Shown piece by piece: positions 15,803 through 23,466 of a stretch of DNA of 64,000 nucleotides (positions within the stretch are counted from its first letter, which is position 1; the number at the start of each line of letters is the position of its first letter). The position numbers and the translations under genes are program-made. The stretch covers positions 123,987 through 187,986 of the forward strand of contig DATMAM010000032.1 in the NCBI GenBank assembly GCA_035559995.1, in the 5' to 3' direction. The notes beneath the pieces are model-generated. The model ran no database searches, had not been told where the DNA came from, and saw only the letters and a program-made list of their open reading frames with translations. The stretch is from DATMAM01 sp035559995. GTDB lineage: Bacteria; Desulfobacterota; Binatia; UBA9968.

Positions 15803-17227
15803 CTATTTCGCGACGACGAGATTTGTGGGCGCGGCGGGAATCGTCACGAGGGGAGGGGAAACCACGGTGGAGCTCTTGCATTGGCTGGGGATGGAACCGA
15901 ACATGCTTTCGACGGTGGCGGTCACGTCCACGACCGCTCGGCCCGATTGGGCCGTCGCTTCTTTGATCCGCTCGTTCATCGGCCAGGGCCAAAGGGGCTC
16001 GGAGGTGAGCGCGGCGTCCTTGTAGCGGTAGCAGAGATTGGCGCCCGCCGTCGAGGTAAAGATATTGCCGACCGCGCTCAGGGCCGAGCCCATCGCTAGC
16101 AGGCTGGTGGTCCAATCCGAAGCGAAGTAGGACGTCGCGGTCCCGACGCCCGTGAGGCTTCTCGCGACCAGGTTCGTGCCGACGGCTGTGGCCAGATTGT
16201 ACAGCGCAAACGGCCGCTTGGTGGTGTGATATCCGGGCTGTACATAAGCTACCGTGTGGGCGACCTCGAACGAGTCGATTTTTGTGACAAAGATGCTCTG
16301 CGCGGGGTGAAAGCGATCGCTCGCGCGCACGTAGGCGAGGCTGCCGAGGATTTTGCTCCTGGCGTTACGGTCTTTACCCTCGCTGAAGCCATCGACGGCG
16401 AAGACGCCGTAGGGCTGATTGACGCTGTAGTTGGTGTAGGTTCCTCCGCCGCTGCCGGTCCAGGGATTACCGTAGTAGTCGAGCAGCGTGTAGGTCTCCT
16501 TCATGCGCTCGCCGCTCCAGGTGCCGATGCAGTTTTCGCAGACCATATAATAGTTGTTGTAGGCGAGCGTGTAGGTCATTTTCGGGCCGACCACGTGGGA
16601 GCCTTCCCAGCGCCCCCAGGCGCGCCGAATCGTGGTGTAATTTCCCGCCTGGGAAGACTCAAAGATTTTTCGCCCGACGCCCCAGCCGGCGACATCCTCA
16701 AGGAGCGTGTAGTTGCTGTTGTGAACGCCGAAGATCGAGTGATTGCCGTCGGCGGCGTCCCAGGCGGCAACCCGCCGGATGACATTGTGGTTGGAATACG
16801 AAACAGAGATCACGCTGCTCGAGCTGTTTCGGGCGTTGAACCCTTCGAGGATGAAGTAGTCGTTGTAGTAGAGACTCACCGGGGTAAGCGCGCCCTGTCC
16901 GTCGATAGTGACCTTGCCGTCGTTCAGCGCCTTGACGGTAATCGGTGCCGCCGAGGTGCCGTTCAGTTTTTGCGGCGGCTTAATCATCGAGGCCGAGCCC
17001 GTGTATTGGCCGTCCAAAAGGCAGAGCGTCGCGCCGGGCGCGGCCACAGACCAAAAGTTCGAGATCTTGAACGGGGATGTCGGCGATGAGCCGTTGCCGC
17101 CTCCCGCGGGCGACGCGTAATGGGTGCAGGAAGAAGCCGCGTTGGCCAAGCCCGCCCATGCGGCGAGCGCAAACAGGAGAGCCGCAACCTGGATGACGGC
17201 GCGGGGAAAAGAACGGTAAAACGACAT
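15803..17227 (-). CDS. Secreted right-handed parallel beta-helix protein (copy 3), riboswitch-controlled
   Basis: A 474-residue exported protein (signal peptide around VAALLFALAAWAGLANA) with the same plan as copies 1 and 2: CTHYASPAGGGNGS, LCLLDGQYTG, YYNDYFILEGFNARNSS, VIRRVAAWDAADGNHS, ENCIGTWSGERMK, and LCYRYKDAALTSEPLWPWPM near the end. It finishes IPAAPTNLVVAK, which looks like the start of an FN3 domain cut short. Its centre is nearly identical in DNA to copy 2. Upstream lie a strong Shine-Dalgarno (GAGGAGGT), a hairpin that can hide it, a c-di-GMP-I aptamer and a sigma-54 promoter. That points to expression tied to surface or biofilm physiology. Enzymatic activity is unproven. Confidence 0.82.
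   Translation of the reverse strand: MSFYRSFPRAVIQVAALLFALAAWAGLANAASSCTHYASPAGGGNGSSPTSPFKISNFWSVAAPGATLCLLDGQYTGSASMIKPPQKLNGTSAAPITVKALNDGKVTIDGQGALTPVSLYYNDYFILEGFNARNSSSSVISVSYSNHNVIRRVAAWDAADGNHSIFGVHNSNYTLLEDVAGWGVGRKIFESSQAGNYTTIRRAWGRWEGSHVVGPKMTYTLAYNNYYMVCENCIGTWSGERMKETYTLLDYYGNPWTGSGGGTYTNYSVNQPYGVFAVDGFSEGKDRNARSKILGSLAYVRASDRFHPAQSIFVTKIDSFEVAHTVAYVQPGYHTTKRPFALYNLATAVGTNLVARSLTGVGTATSYFASDWTTSLLAMGSALSAVGNIFTSTAGANLCYRYKDAALTSEPLWPWPMNERIKEATAQSGRAVVDVTATVESMFGSIPSQCKSSTVVSPPLVTIPAAPTNLVVAK
16326..16645. repeat. Gene-conversion block, copy B (within beta-helix gene 3)
   Basis: Partner of 12301-12620, with 5 mismatches in 320 bases and no gaps. A second, shorter patch of near identity (about 48 of 50 bases) encodes NLATAVGTNLVAR in both genes, at about 12138-12187 and 16158-16207. 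Confidence 0.85.
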
Positions 17228-17230
17228 TCG

Positions 17231-17280
17231 TACCTCCTCGGCTTTGGGATCTGTAGGAGCGATCTCCAGACCGAGAAGGT
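17231..17280 (-). promoter_or_regulatory. Shine-Dalgarno-sequestering hairpin (riboswitch expression platform)
   Basis: On the minus strand ACCTTCTCGG, immediately after the aptamer, can pair over 10 bp (one G-U) with CCGAGGAGGT, which contains the ribosome-binding site of beta-helix gene 3. A smaller GAG/CTC helix sits in the loop. The layout implies translational control by the adjacent aptamer. Whether ligand turns it on or off cannot be read directly. Confidence 0.7.
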
Positions 17281-17287
17281 ACTGGGT

Positions 17288-17378
17288 CGCCAGGCAGCCC
17301 TGCTACCGTATCCCGCTTTACGCGGAACTTAGGCCAGCGGCTTTGCGTCTCACCCTTTCGAGTGATTTGCCCTTAACA
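17288..17378 (-). ncRNA. c-di-GMP-I (GEMM-I) riboswitch aptamer
   Basis: On the minus strand the aptamer reads AGGGCAAAUCACUC, a GAAA tetraloop, GGGUGA, then the signature GACGCAAAGCC, GGCCUAAG (tetraloop receptor side), a CCGC/GCGG helix and GGUAGCAGGGCUGCC. This matches the well-studied Vibrio Vc2 aptamer element by element: GGGCAAA, a GNRA-capped P2, ACGCAAAGCC, GGCCUAA and GGUAGC-GGGUU-CC. It lies in the leader of beta-helix gene 3, between a sigma-54 promoter and the SD-hiding hairpin. Known members bind the biofilm second messenger c-di-GMP. A closely related cGAMP-sensing subclass exists, and the ligand is not settled by sequence alone. Confidence 0.9.
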
Positions 17379-17417
17379 GGCTCCCGTGCGGAACTTGTAA
17401 CGGTCGTAAACGTCCAG

Positions 17418-17432
17418 GCAAGCCCGATGCCA
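17418..17432 (-). promoter_or_regulatory. Sigma-54 (RpoN) promoter for the riboswitch - beta-helix 3 transcript
   Basis: On the minus strand the sequence is TGGCATCGGGCTTGC, an exact match to TGGCAY-N5-TTGC. The predicted transcript starts near 17406, about 30 bases before the aptamer, which is the expected place for a riboswitch leader. This is the second such promoter in front of a beta-helix or FN3 transcript. Confidence 0.8.
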
Positions 17433-17509
17433 GCCGCGAACGAAAGGGTTGCCGCGTATTTTCTTCGGGATTTTGCATCGCGCGGACTCAGAGAGGCGCC
17501 GCAGGAGAC

Positions 17510-18616
17510 ATGTTTGACAGTTCCTGGACGGCTTTGTCACCCGGGTCGATGATGAATGAGAAGGTCCAAGGACCGGCCGTTTCCGCCGTCATTCCCTGCC
17601 GCAACGAAAGGGAACACATCGAAGACTGCCTCGAATCGGTTCTGGCGCAGGAGCCTGTTCCCGGCGGCTTCGAGATTGTCGTGGCCGACGGGATGTCCGA
17701 CGACGGCACGCGTGAGGTCCTTTCCAGGTACGCGGAGAAAGACGCGAGATTGCGGGTGATCGACAATCCGGAGCGAATCGTTTCCGCCGCGATGAACGCC
17801 GGTATTTTAAGCGCGCGCGGGCGCTTTATCGCGCTGATGGGCGCGCACAACCGCTATGCGCCCGACTATCTGCGGGCGTGCCTGCAGGTTTCCGAGGAGA
17901 CCGGCGCCGACAACGTCGGCGGAAGCATGGTGTGCGAGGGGAACTCGTGGCTGCAAAGGGCGATCGCGATCGCGCACCACAGTCCTTTTTCGGCGGGCGG
18001 CGCGCGCTGGCACAACCCGTACTACGAAGGTCCGGCCGACACGGTCTTCGGCGGGTTCTACCGCCGCGAAGTGTTTGAGCGCGTCGGCATGTTCGACGAA
18101 ACGCTCGTGCGCAATCAAGACGACGAGTTCAACCTGCGGCTTACGCGCGCCGGCGGCACGATTTGGCATTCGCCGCGAATCAAGAGCTGGTACCGGCCGA
18201 GGGCGTCGCTCAAGGCGCTCTTTTTTCAGTATCTGCAATACGGCTACTGGAAGGTCCGCGTCATCCAGAAGCACCGGCTCCCCGCCTCCGTGCGCCATCT
18301 GGTCCCCGGCGGCTTTGTCGCCTGCGTTCTCGCGCTCGCTTTCGGCGCGCCGTTTTTCCCGGCCGCCCGCTGGCTTTCGGGTGCCGTGCTCGGCGCGTAC
18401 GCAAGCGCAAATTTCGCCGTCTCGCTGTTAACCGCGGCGCGCCGCGGCTGGGAGTTCTTGCCGGCCTTGCCGCTGGTTTTTGCCTGCTACCATTTCGGCT
18501 ACGGCATCGGTTTTCTTCGCGGCGTCCTCGATTTCATCGTGCTCGGCCGCGCGCCTTCCTTTACTTTCACGCGCCTGACGCGATCTTCGGCTTCCGAGCT
18601 GGAGAAAACTTGTTAA
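17510..18616 (+). CDS. ExoA-like family 2 glycosyltransferase with membrane segments
   Basis: A 368-residue GT2 enzyme resembling succinoglycan ExoA. Motifs: VSAVIPCRNEREHIEDCL, VVADGMSDDGTREVL, FIALMGAHNRYAPDYL (the acidic metal-site position is GAH rather than the usual D-x-D), and FDETLVRNQDDEFNLRL. Three or more hydrophobic segments near the C-terminus (VACVLALAFGAPFF, LPLVFACYHFGYGIGF) anchor it in the inner membrane. I use the ATG at 17510, preceded by GCAGGAGAC; ATGs at 17549 and 17552 are alternatives. It is divergent from beta-helix gene 3, and the shared intergenic region carries the riboswitch on the other strand. A 9-bp hairpin follows. Confidence 0.82.
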   Translation: MFDSSWTALSPGSMMNEKVQGPAVSAVIPCRNEREHIEDCLESVLAQEPVPGGFEIVVADGMSDDGTREVLSRYAEKDARLRVIDNPERIVSAAMNAGILSARGRFIALMGAHNRYAPDYLRACLQVSEETGADNVGGSMVCEGNSWLQRAIAIAHHSPFSAGGARWHNPYYEGPADTVFGGFYRREVFERVGMFDETLVRNQDDEFNLRLTRAGGTIWHSPRIKSWYRPRASLKALFFQYLQYGYWKVRVIQKHRLPASVRHLVPGGFVACVLALAFGAPFFPAARWLSGAVLGAYASANFAVSLLTAARRGWEFLPALPLVFACYHFGYGIGFLRGVLDFIVLGRAPSFTFTRLTRSSASELEKTC

Positions 18617-18631
18617 CGAGTTCGTCGGCTT

Positions 18632-18657
18632 GAAGGCTTGTTGCGCGGCAAGCCTTC
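18632..18657. terminator. Hairpin after the ExoA-like gene
   Basis: GAAGGCTTG and CAAGCCTTC form a perfect 9-bp stem around an 8-base loop, 15 bases after the stop at 18616. No T-run follows, so it may only attenuate transcription. It marks the start of the 137-base gap before the sugar-biosynthesis genes. Confidence 0.5.
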
Positions 18658-18753
18658 CTCGGCGGATGACCGCTGTTTTTTGAACTTTCAGCAACGCGAG
18701 CGTCGGGGCGGCGGCCGGTCGCCCGGCTTGTCGCCCATTGAAGGGAAATTTTT

Positions 18754-20340
18754 ATGCCCGATCGAGCTGCCATTAAGGTTGCGTGCGTCGGCGCCGGATA
18801 CTGGGGGCGAAATCTCATTCGCAATTTCGCCGAGCTGAACGCGCTCCACGTTATCTGCGACTCCGACCGCAGAAAAGAAACCGAGTTCAAGGCGCGCTAC
18901 CCGCAGGTCCGGTTTGCGGCGTCGGTGGAGGAGGTCCTGTCCGACGCCGAGATCGCCGGCGTGGCCGTTGCCACCCCCGCCGAGACGCACGGCAGATTGG
19001 TCCGCCAGGCGCTCCTGGCGGGCAAAGACGTTTTCGTGGAAAAGCCCCTTTGCCTCTCGGTTGCGGAAGCCGAGCCGCTGATAGAGCTTGCGGCTGAGCG
19101 GGGGCGAATTCTCATGGTCGGTCACCTGCTCTGGTATCACCCGGCCGTGCTCAAGCTCAAAGAGCTGATCGATAACGGCGAGCTGGGCCGAATTCGCTAT
19201 ATCTATTCCAACCGGCTCAATCTCGGAAAAATCCGGCGCGAAGAAAATATCCTGTGGTCGTTCGCGCCGCACGACATCTCGGTGATCCTCGGCCTGTTGG
19301 GCGAGATGCCGGAATCGGTCGACGCGCAGGGAGGCAACTATCTCCACGATCGCATCGCCGACGTGACGGTGAGTTTGCTCTCGTTTCCGAGCGGGGTCAA
19401 AGCGCACATCTTCGTTTCCTGGCTTCATCCCTACAAGGAGCAGAAGCTCGTGGTCGTCGGCGAGCGCCAGATGGCCGTGTTCGACGACGTCGCCGAAGAC
19501 CACAAGCTGACTCTCTACCCGCACGTCATTCTCTGGAAGGGGCAGGTTCCGGTTCCCGACAGGGCGAAGGCGCGCCCGGTCAGCCTCGACCCGGTGGAGC
19601 CTTTGCGCGCCGAGTGCGCTCATTTCTTGGAATGCATGCGCACGCGCGAGAGCCCCCGAACGGACGGGAAAGAGGGCGCGCGCGTGCTCGCGGTCCTCGA
19701 GCGGTGCCAGGAGGCGCTGGGGGCCGGAATTCCCGAGCGTTCGTCGAGCGCCGCGACCGCCCCGGCAAAGCCGAGCTATTACGTGCATCCCTCGGCGTTC
19801 GTCGACGAGAACGTCGAGATCGGCGAAGGGACAACGATCTGGCACGTGTCGCACATCCTGAAAAATTGCCGCATCGGCAAAGACTGCCGGATCGGCCAGA
19901 ACGTCGTCATCGGCCCGAACGTGCAGGTCGGAAACGGCGTCAAGATCCAGAACAATGTCTCGGTGTACGAAGGGGTGACTTTGGAAGACGGCGTTTTTTG
20001 CGGACCCTCGATGGTTTTCACCAACGTTTACAATCCCCGGAGCGAGATCCGGCGCATGGACGAGCTTCGACCGACGCTCGTGCGGCGCGGCGCCACCCTG
20101 GGCGCCAACTGCACGATCGTGTGCGGCGTCACGATCGGCCGCTACGCTTTTGTCGGCGCCGGCGCGGTGGTGACCCGCGATGTGCCGGATTTCGCTCTGG
20201 TGGTGGGAAACCCCGCGCGCCTGGTCGGCTGGATGTGCGCGTGCGGCAACCGCGTCCACGTAAACGCCGAAGGCGACGGCGCCTGCCAGGCATGCGCGAA
20301 GCGCTATCGCAAGATCGGCCGGGAGCTGCGTGCGGCATGA
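18754..20340 (+). CDS. WlbA-WlbB type fusion: NAD-dependent sugar 3-dehydrogenase plus N-acetyltransferase
   Basis: A 528-residue fusion of two steps in UDP-2,3-diacetamido-2,3-dideoxy-glucuronate synthesis. Residues 1-335 are a Gfo/Idh/MocA oxidoreductase: IKVACVGAGYWGRNLIRNF (NAD site), VFVEKPLCLS (the E-K-P motif), and the WSFAPHDISVILGLLGE region, as in WlbA/WbpB. Residues 345-500 are a left-handed beta-helix acyltransferase with hexapeptide repeats (GEGTTIWHVSHI, GPNVQVGNGVKIQNNVSVYE), as in WlbB/WbpD. The C-terminus adds a small CACGN...CQACAKRY zinc-ribbon-like tail. Its last bases overlap the start of the DegT aminotransferase, which would catalyse the intermediate step. The exact sugar isomer is not determinable. 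Confidence 0.87.
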   Translation: MPDRAAIKVACVGAGYWGRNLIRNFAELNALHVICDSDRRKETEFKARYPQVRFAASVEEVLSDAEIAGVAVATPAETHGRLVRQALLAGKDVFVEKPLCLSVAEAEPLIELAAERGRILMVGHLLWYHPAVLKLKELIDNGELGRIRYIYSNRLNLGKIRREENILWSFAPHDISVILGLLGEMPESVDAQGGNYLHDRIADVTVSLLSFPSGVKAHIFVSWLHPYKEQKLVVVGERQMAVFDDVAEDHKLTLYPHVILWKGQVPVPDRAKARPVSLDPVEPLRAECAHFLECMRTRESPRTDGKEGARVLAVLERCQEALGAGIPERSSSAATAPAKPSYYVHPSAFVDENVEIGEGTTIWHVSHILKNCRIGKDCRIGQNVVIGPNVQVGNGVKIQNNVSVYEGVTLEDGVFCGPSMVFTNVYNPRSEIRRMDELRPTLVRRGATLGANCTIVCGVTIGRYAFVGAGAVVTRDVPDFALVVGNPARLVGWMCACGNRVHVNAEGDGACQACAKRYRKIGRELRAA

Positions 20341-21500
20341 TGAAGATTCCCTTGCTCGATCTCCAGGCGCAGTACGCGACGATTCGCGCGGAAATCCGCG
20401 CCGCCATCGACCGGGTGTGCGATGCGCAGAGCTTCGTCCTGGGACCGGAGGTGGCGGCGCTGGAGGGGGAGATCGCCGCCTATTGCGGCGCGCGGCACGC
20501 CGTCGGCGTCTCCTCGGGCACGGACGCGCTGCTGGTCGCGCTGATGGCAACCGGCGTGGGCGCCGGCGACGAGGTCGTGACGACCGCGTTTTCATTTTTT
20601 GCGACCGCCGGCGTGATCGCGCGGCTCGGCGCGCGCCCGGTGTTCGTCGATATCGACGCGCGCACCTTCAATTTGGACCCAGAAGAGGCGGCCCCGTGCG
20701 TCACGCCGCGAACCAAGGCGATCATGCCGGTTCACCTTTTCGGCCGGCCGGCCGACATGGAGCCGCTGTTGGAGATCGCGCGCGCTCAGGGGCTGTGCGT
20801 GATCGAGGATGCCGCGCAGGCGCTCGGGGCGGCGGACGAGAGCGGGCGGCAGGCGGGCGCGATCGGGACCCTGGGATGCTTCTCGTTTTTTCCGAGCAAA
20901 AACCTGGGCGCGTTCGGCGACGGCGGCATGGTCACGACCAACGACGCCGAGCTCGCCGAGAAAGTTCGCGTTCTGCGCGTCCACGGCGGAAAGCCGAAGT
21001 ATTATCACCGGGTCGTGGGCGGGAATTTTCGCCTCGATGCCCTGCAGGCCGCGATTCTGCGCGTGAAGCTCAAGCACCTGCGGCGCTGGACGGAGGCGCG
21101 CCGTCGTAACGCCGACCGCTACCGGGAGCTCCTCCGGGAAGCGCAGCTTCTCGAATGGGTGGCGCCGCCGGAGGACAGCGCCGGCCATATTTACAATCAG
21201 TTCGTGGTCCGCTGCCGCGAGCGCGACCGGCTGCAGGAGTTTCTGCGCGCGCGCGGGATCGAGACGGAAATCTACTACCCGCTGCCGCTCCACCTGCAGG
21301 AGTGCTTCTCGGGTCTCGGTTATCGCCCCGGCGATTTTCCGCGCGCCGAGGCCGCCGCGCGCGAGGCGCTGGCGCTGCCGGTCTATCCGGAACTTACCGC
21401 CCGGGAGCAGCAATACGTGGTCGATCAGATGCGCGCTTTCTACCGCGGCGGAATCGGCACCCGGGCGGCGGCCGAGGACAAGCGGCGCGCGCTCGTCTAG
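20337..21500 (+). CDS. DegT/DnrJ/EryC1/StrS aminotransferase (WlbC/WbpE-like)
   Basis: A PLP-dependent sugar aminotransferase of about 387 residues, expected to aminate the 3-keto-UDP-sugar made by the preceding fusion protein. Motifs: GVSSGTDALLVALMATGVG, TTAFSFFATAGVI, VIEDAAQALGA (PLP-holding Asp), and SFFPSKNLGAFGDGGMV with the Schiff-base Lys. The start ATGATG at 20337 overlaps the upstream stop (ATGA); the longer frame is a shadow. Together with the WlbA-WlbB fusion and the dehydrogenase at 57613-58977, it completes a UDP-diacetamido-uronate pathway within the window. Confidence 0.88.
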   Translation: MMKIPLLDLQAQYATIRAEIRAAIDRVCDAQSFVLGPEVAALEGEIAAYCGARHAVGVSSGTDALLVALMATGVGAGDEVVTTAFSFFATAGVIARLGARPVFVDIDARTFNLDPEEAAPCVTPRTKAIMPVHLFGRPADMEPLLEIARAQGLCVIEDAAQALGAADESGRQAGAIGTLGCFSFFPSKNLGAFGDGGMVTTNDAELAEKVRVLRVHGGKPKYYHRVVGGNFRLDALQAAILRVKLKHLRRWTEARRRNADRYRELLREAQLLEWVAPPEDSAGHIYNQFVVRCRERDRLQEFLRARGIETEIYYPLPLHLQECFSGLGYRPGDFPRAEAAAREALALPVYPELTAREQQYVVDQMRAFYRGGIGTRAAAEDKRRALV

Positions 21501-21510
21501 CAGGACGCGC

Positions 21511-22236
21511 ATGGCTTCCCTCGCCGAGTCGGCGGACCTCGAAGAGGCGCGCATACGCGCGGCGTACGCGCGCCGGCGCCTAGCGCGTGACCGGCGCTAT
21601 TCGTGGTTTACGAGCGGCCATCTCTTTACCGTGCAGCATCTCGAGCGGCGCGTGCTGGCCTGTCTGCGCGCTCACGGGTTTGCCGATCTCCAGACGCGCT
21701 CCATTCTCGAGGTCGGCTGCGGCAACGGCCACTGGCTGCGGGAGTTTGCCAAGTGGGGCGCGTCGCCGGAAAACCTGCACGGTATCGAGCTACTGGAAGA
21801 CCGGGTCGCCGAGGCGCGCGCGCTTTGCCCGGCGCCGTTTACGATCCGGCAAGGTAACGCGGCCGCGCTGCCCATCGCTGATGGCGCGATGGACATCGTC
21901 CTGCAGGCGACGATGATGACCTCGATCTCGAGCGCTTCGGTCAGGCGACAGGTCGCCGCCGAGATGCTTCGTGTGCTCAAGTCCGACGGCCTAATTCTAT
22001 GGTACGACTTTTACCGCGATAACCCGCGAAACCCCGACGTGCGCGCCGTCAAGCGCGAAGAGATCGCAAGCCTTTTTCCCGGCTGCACGATCGCACTCGA
22101 GCGCGTCACGCTGGCGCCGCCCCTGGCGCGCTCGCTGGCGCCCTATTCTTGGATCGGCTGCGAGCTTCTCGCCAAGATCCCGTGGTTGTGCACGCACTAT
22201 CTCGGAGCGATTCGAAAAAGTCCGCGCGCCCGCTAA
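21511..22236 (+). CDS. Class I SAM-dependent methyltransferase
   Basis: A 241-residue methyltransferase. The SAM site is ILEVGCGNGHWLREFAKWG; the acidic strand-2 residue is GIELLEDR. DGAMDIVLQATMM and RVLKSDGLILWYDFYRDN follow as the typical post-motifs of Methyltransf_11. It begins 10 bases after the aminotransferase stop and is followed 27 bases later by another DegT gene. It most likely methylates a sugar hydroxyl or the glycan terminus. A general role in ubiquinone-like methylation is less likely given the context. Confidence 0.82.
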   Translation: MASLAESADLEEARIRAAYARRRLARDRRYSWFTSGHLFTVQHLERRVLACLRAHGFADLQTRSILEVGCGNGHWLREFAKWGASPENLHGIELLEDRVAEARALCPAPFTIRQGNAAALPIADGAMDIVLQATMMTSISSASVRRQVAAEMLRVLKSDGLILWYDFYRDNPRNPDVRAVKREEIASLFPGCTIALERVTLAPPLARSLAPYSWIGCELLAKIPWLCTHYLGAIRKSPRAR

Positions 22237-22263
22237 GCGCAGGCGCACAGTTTGAGCCGCGCC

Positions 22264-23466
22264 ATGGTCAGATCGATGCCACATCCCGCCGCGCGCGCCC
22301 GCGCGCGCCGCGAGCGCTTTTTGCCGTTTCATCGTCCCGTTATCGAGGACGAGGAGATTGCCGCGGTCGTGGAGGTGCTCAAATCCGGCTGGCTGACGAC
22401 GGGCCGCAAGGTGAAGGAATTCGAAAACCGGTTTTGCGACTTCGTCGGCGCCAGCCATGCCGTCGCGGTGAATTCAGGAACGGCGGCGCTGCATCTGGCG
22501 CTGGCGGCGGCCGGCGTCGGCCCCGGCGACGAGGTCATCGTGCCGACCATGACGTTCGCCGCGACCGCCGAGGTCGTCCTGTACCTGGGAGCGCGGCCTG
22601 TGCTCGTCGACTGCGAGCCGGACACGCTCAACATCGATCCCGAACGCCTGGAAAGGGCGCTCACGCCAAAGACGAGGGCGATTGTCCCGGTCCACTTCGG
22701 CGGCCACCCGTGCGAGATGGACCGCATCCGCGAGTTCGCGCGCGATCACGGCCTGCGCGTGATCGAGGACGCGGCGCATGCGCTGCCCGCGCGCCATCGC
22801 GGCCGGATGGTCGGCGCGATCGGCGACATCACCTGTTTTTCCTTCTACGCGACCAAGACGATCACGACGGGCGAAGGCGGGATGGCGACGACGGAAAATG
22901 CCGACTGGGCGCAGACGATGCGCGGTTTGAGCCTCCACGGCATCAGCCACGACGCCTGGAATCGCTACAGCGCCGAAGGCTCGTGGTACTACGAGGTGGT
23001 CCGTCCCGGCTACAAGTACAATCTTACGGATCTGGCGGCGGGCCTGGGAGTCGAGCAGCTCAAGAAGTGCGAGGCGTTTGCCGCGGCAAGAAGGCGAATC
23101 GCCGCGGCGTACGGCGACGGCTTTTCCGATCTCGCCGCCGTGCGCACGCCCGCGTGCCGGCCGGGGATCGACCACGCATGGCATCTTTACGTGATCCAGC
23201 TCGAGCTCGAGCGGCTCACGATCGGCCGCAACGAGTTCATCGAGGAGCTCAAGCGCGCGAACATCGGCGCCTCGGTCCACTTTATCCCGCTTCACCGCCA
23301 TCCCTATTATCGGGACGCCTTCGGCTACCGGCCGCAGGATTTCCCGCGCGCCTCGTTCGCGTACGAGCGGATCGTGTCGCTGCCGATTTATCCGAAGATG
23401 ACCGGCGAAGATGTCGACGACGTCATCGCCGCGGTGCGCGGGATCGCCGCGAGGTACCGACGTTAA
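22264..23466 (+). CDS. DegT-family aminotransferase (PglE/PseC-like)
   Basis: A second PLP sugar aminotransferase, about 400 residues. Motifs: KSGWLTTGRKVKEFE, AVNSGTAALHLALAAAGVG, VIEDAAHALPA and CFSFYATKTITTGEGGM with the Schiff-base Lys. K/SGWLTTG and the spacing match 4-aminotransferases of UDP-4-keto-6-deoxy sugars (PglE, PseC, ArnB). I prefer the ATG at 22264; a TTG at 22252 is possible. The likely substrate donor is the WbpM/PglF dehydratase at 50829-52787. Its stop overlaps the start of the PglC-like transferase, a bacillosamine-style order. Confidence 0.87.
   Translation: MVRSMPHPAARARARRERFLPFHRPVIEDEEIAAVVEVLKSGWLTTGRKVKEFENRFCDFVGASHAVAVNSGTAALHLALAAAGVGPGDEVIVPTMTFAATAEVVLYLGARPVLVDCEPDTLNIDPERLERALTPKTRAIVPVHFGGHPCEMDRIREFARDHGLRVIEDAAHALPARHRGRMVGAIGDITCFSFYATKTITTGEGGMATTENADWAQTMRGLSLHGISHDAWNRYSAEGSWYYEVVRPGYKYNLTDLAAGLGVEQLKKCEAFAAARRRIAAAYGDGFSDLAAVRTPACRPGIDHAWHLYVIQLELERLTIGRNEFIEELKRANIGASVHFIPLHRHPYYRDAFGYRPQDFPRASFAYERIVSLPIYPKMTGEDVDDVIAAVRGIAARYRR

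Noticed and set aside
16226..17089. Plus-strand frame opposite beta-helix gene 3
   Set aside because: Same shadow effect; its similarity to the frame opposite gene 2 only reflects the paralogy of the true genes.
10311..17227. PEP-CTERM/exosortase sorting signals on the secreted proteins
   Set aside because: None of the four exported proteins ends with a P-E-P motif, a hydrophobic helix and an Arg cluster, and no exosortase is in the window.
17416..17431. Plus-strand sigma-54-like site (AGGCAAG...TGC) for the ExoA-like gene
   Set aside because: Spacing fits, but the -24 T and -12 TT are lost. It is mostly the complement of the strong minus-strand site.
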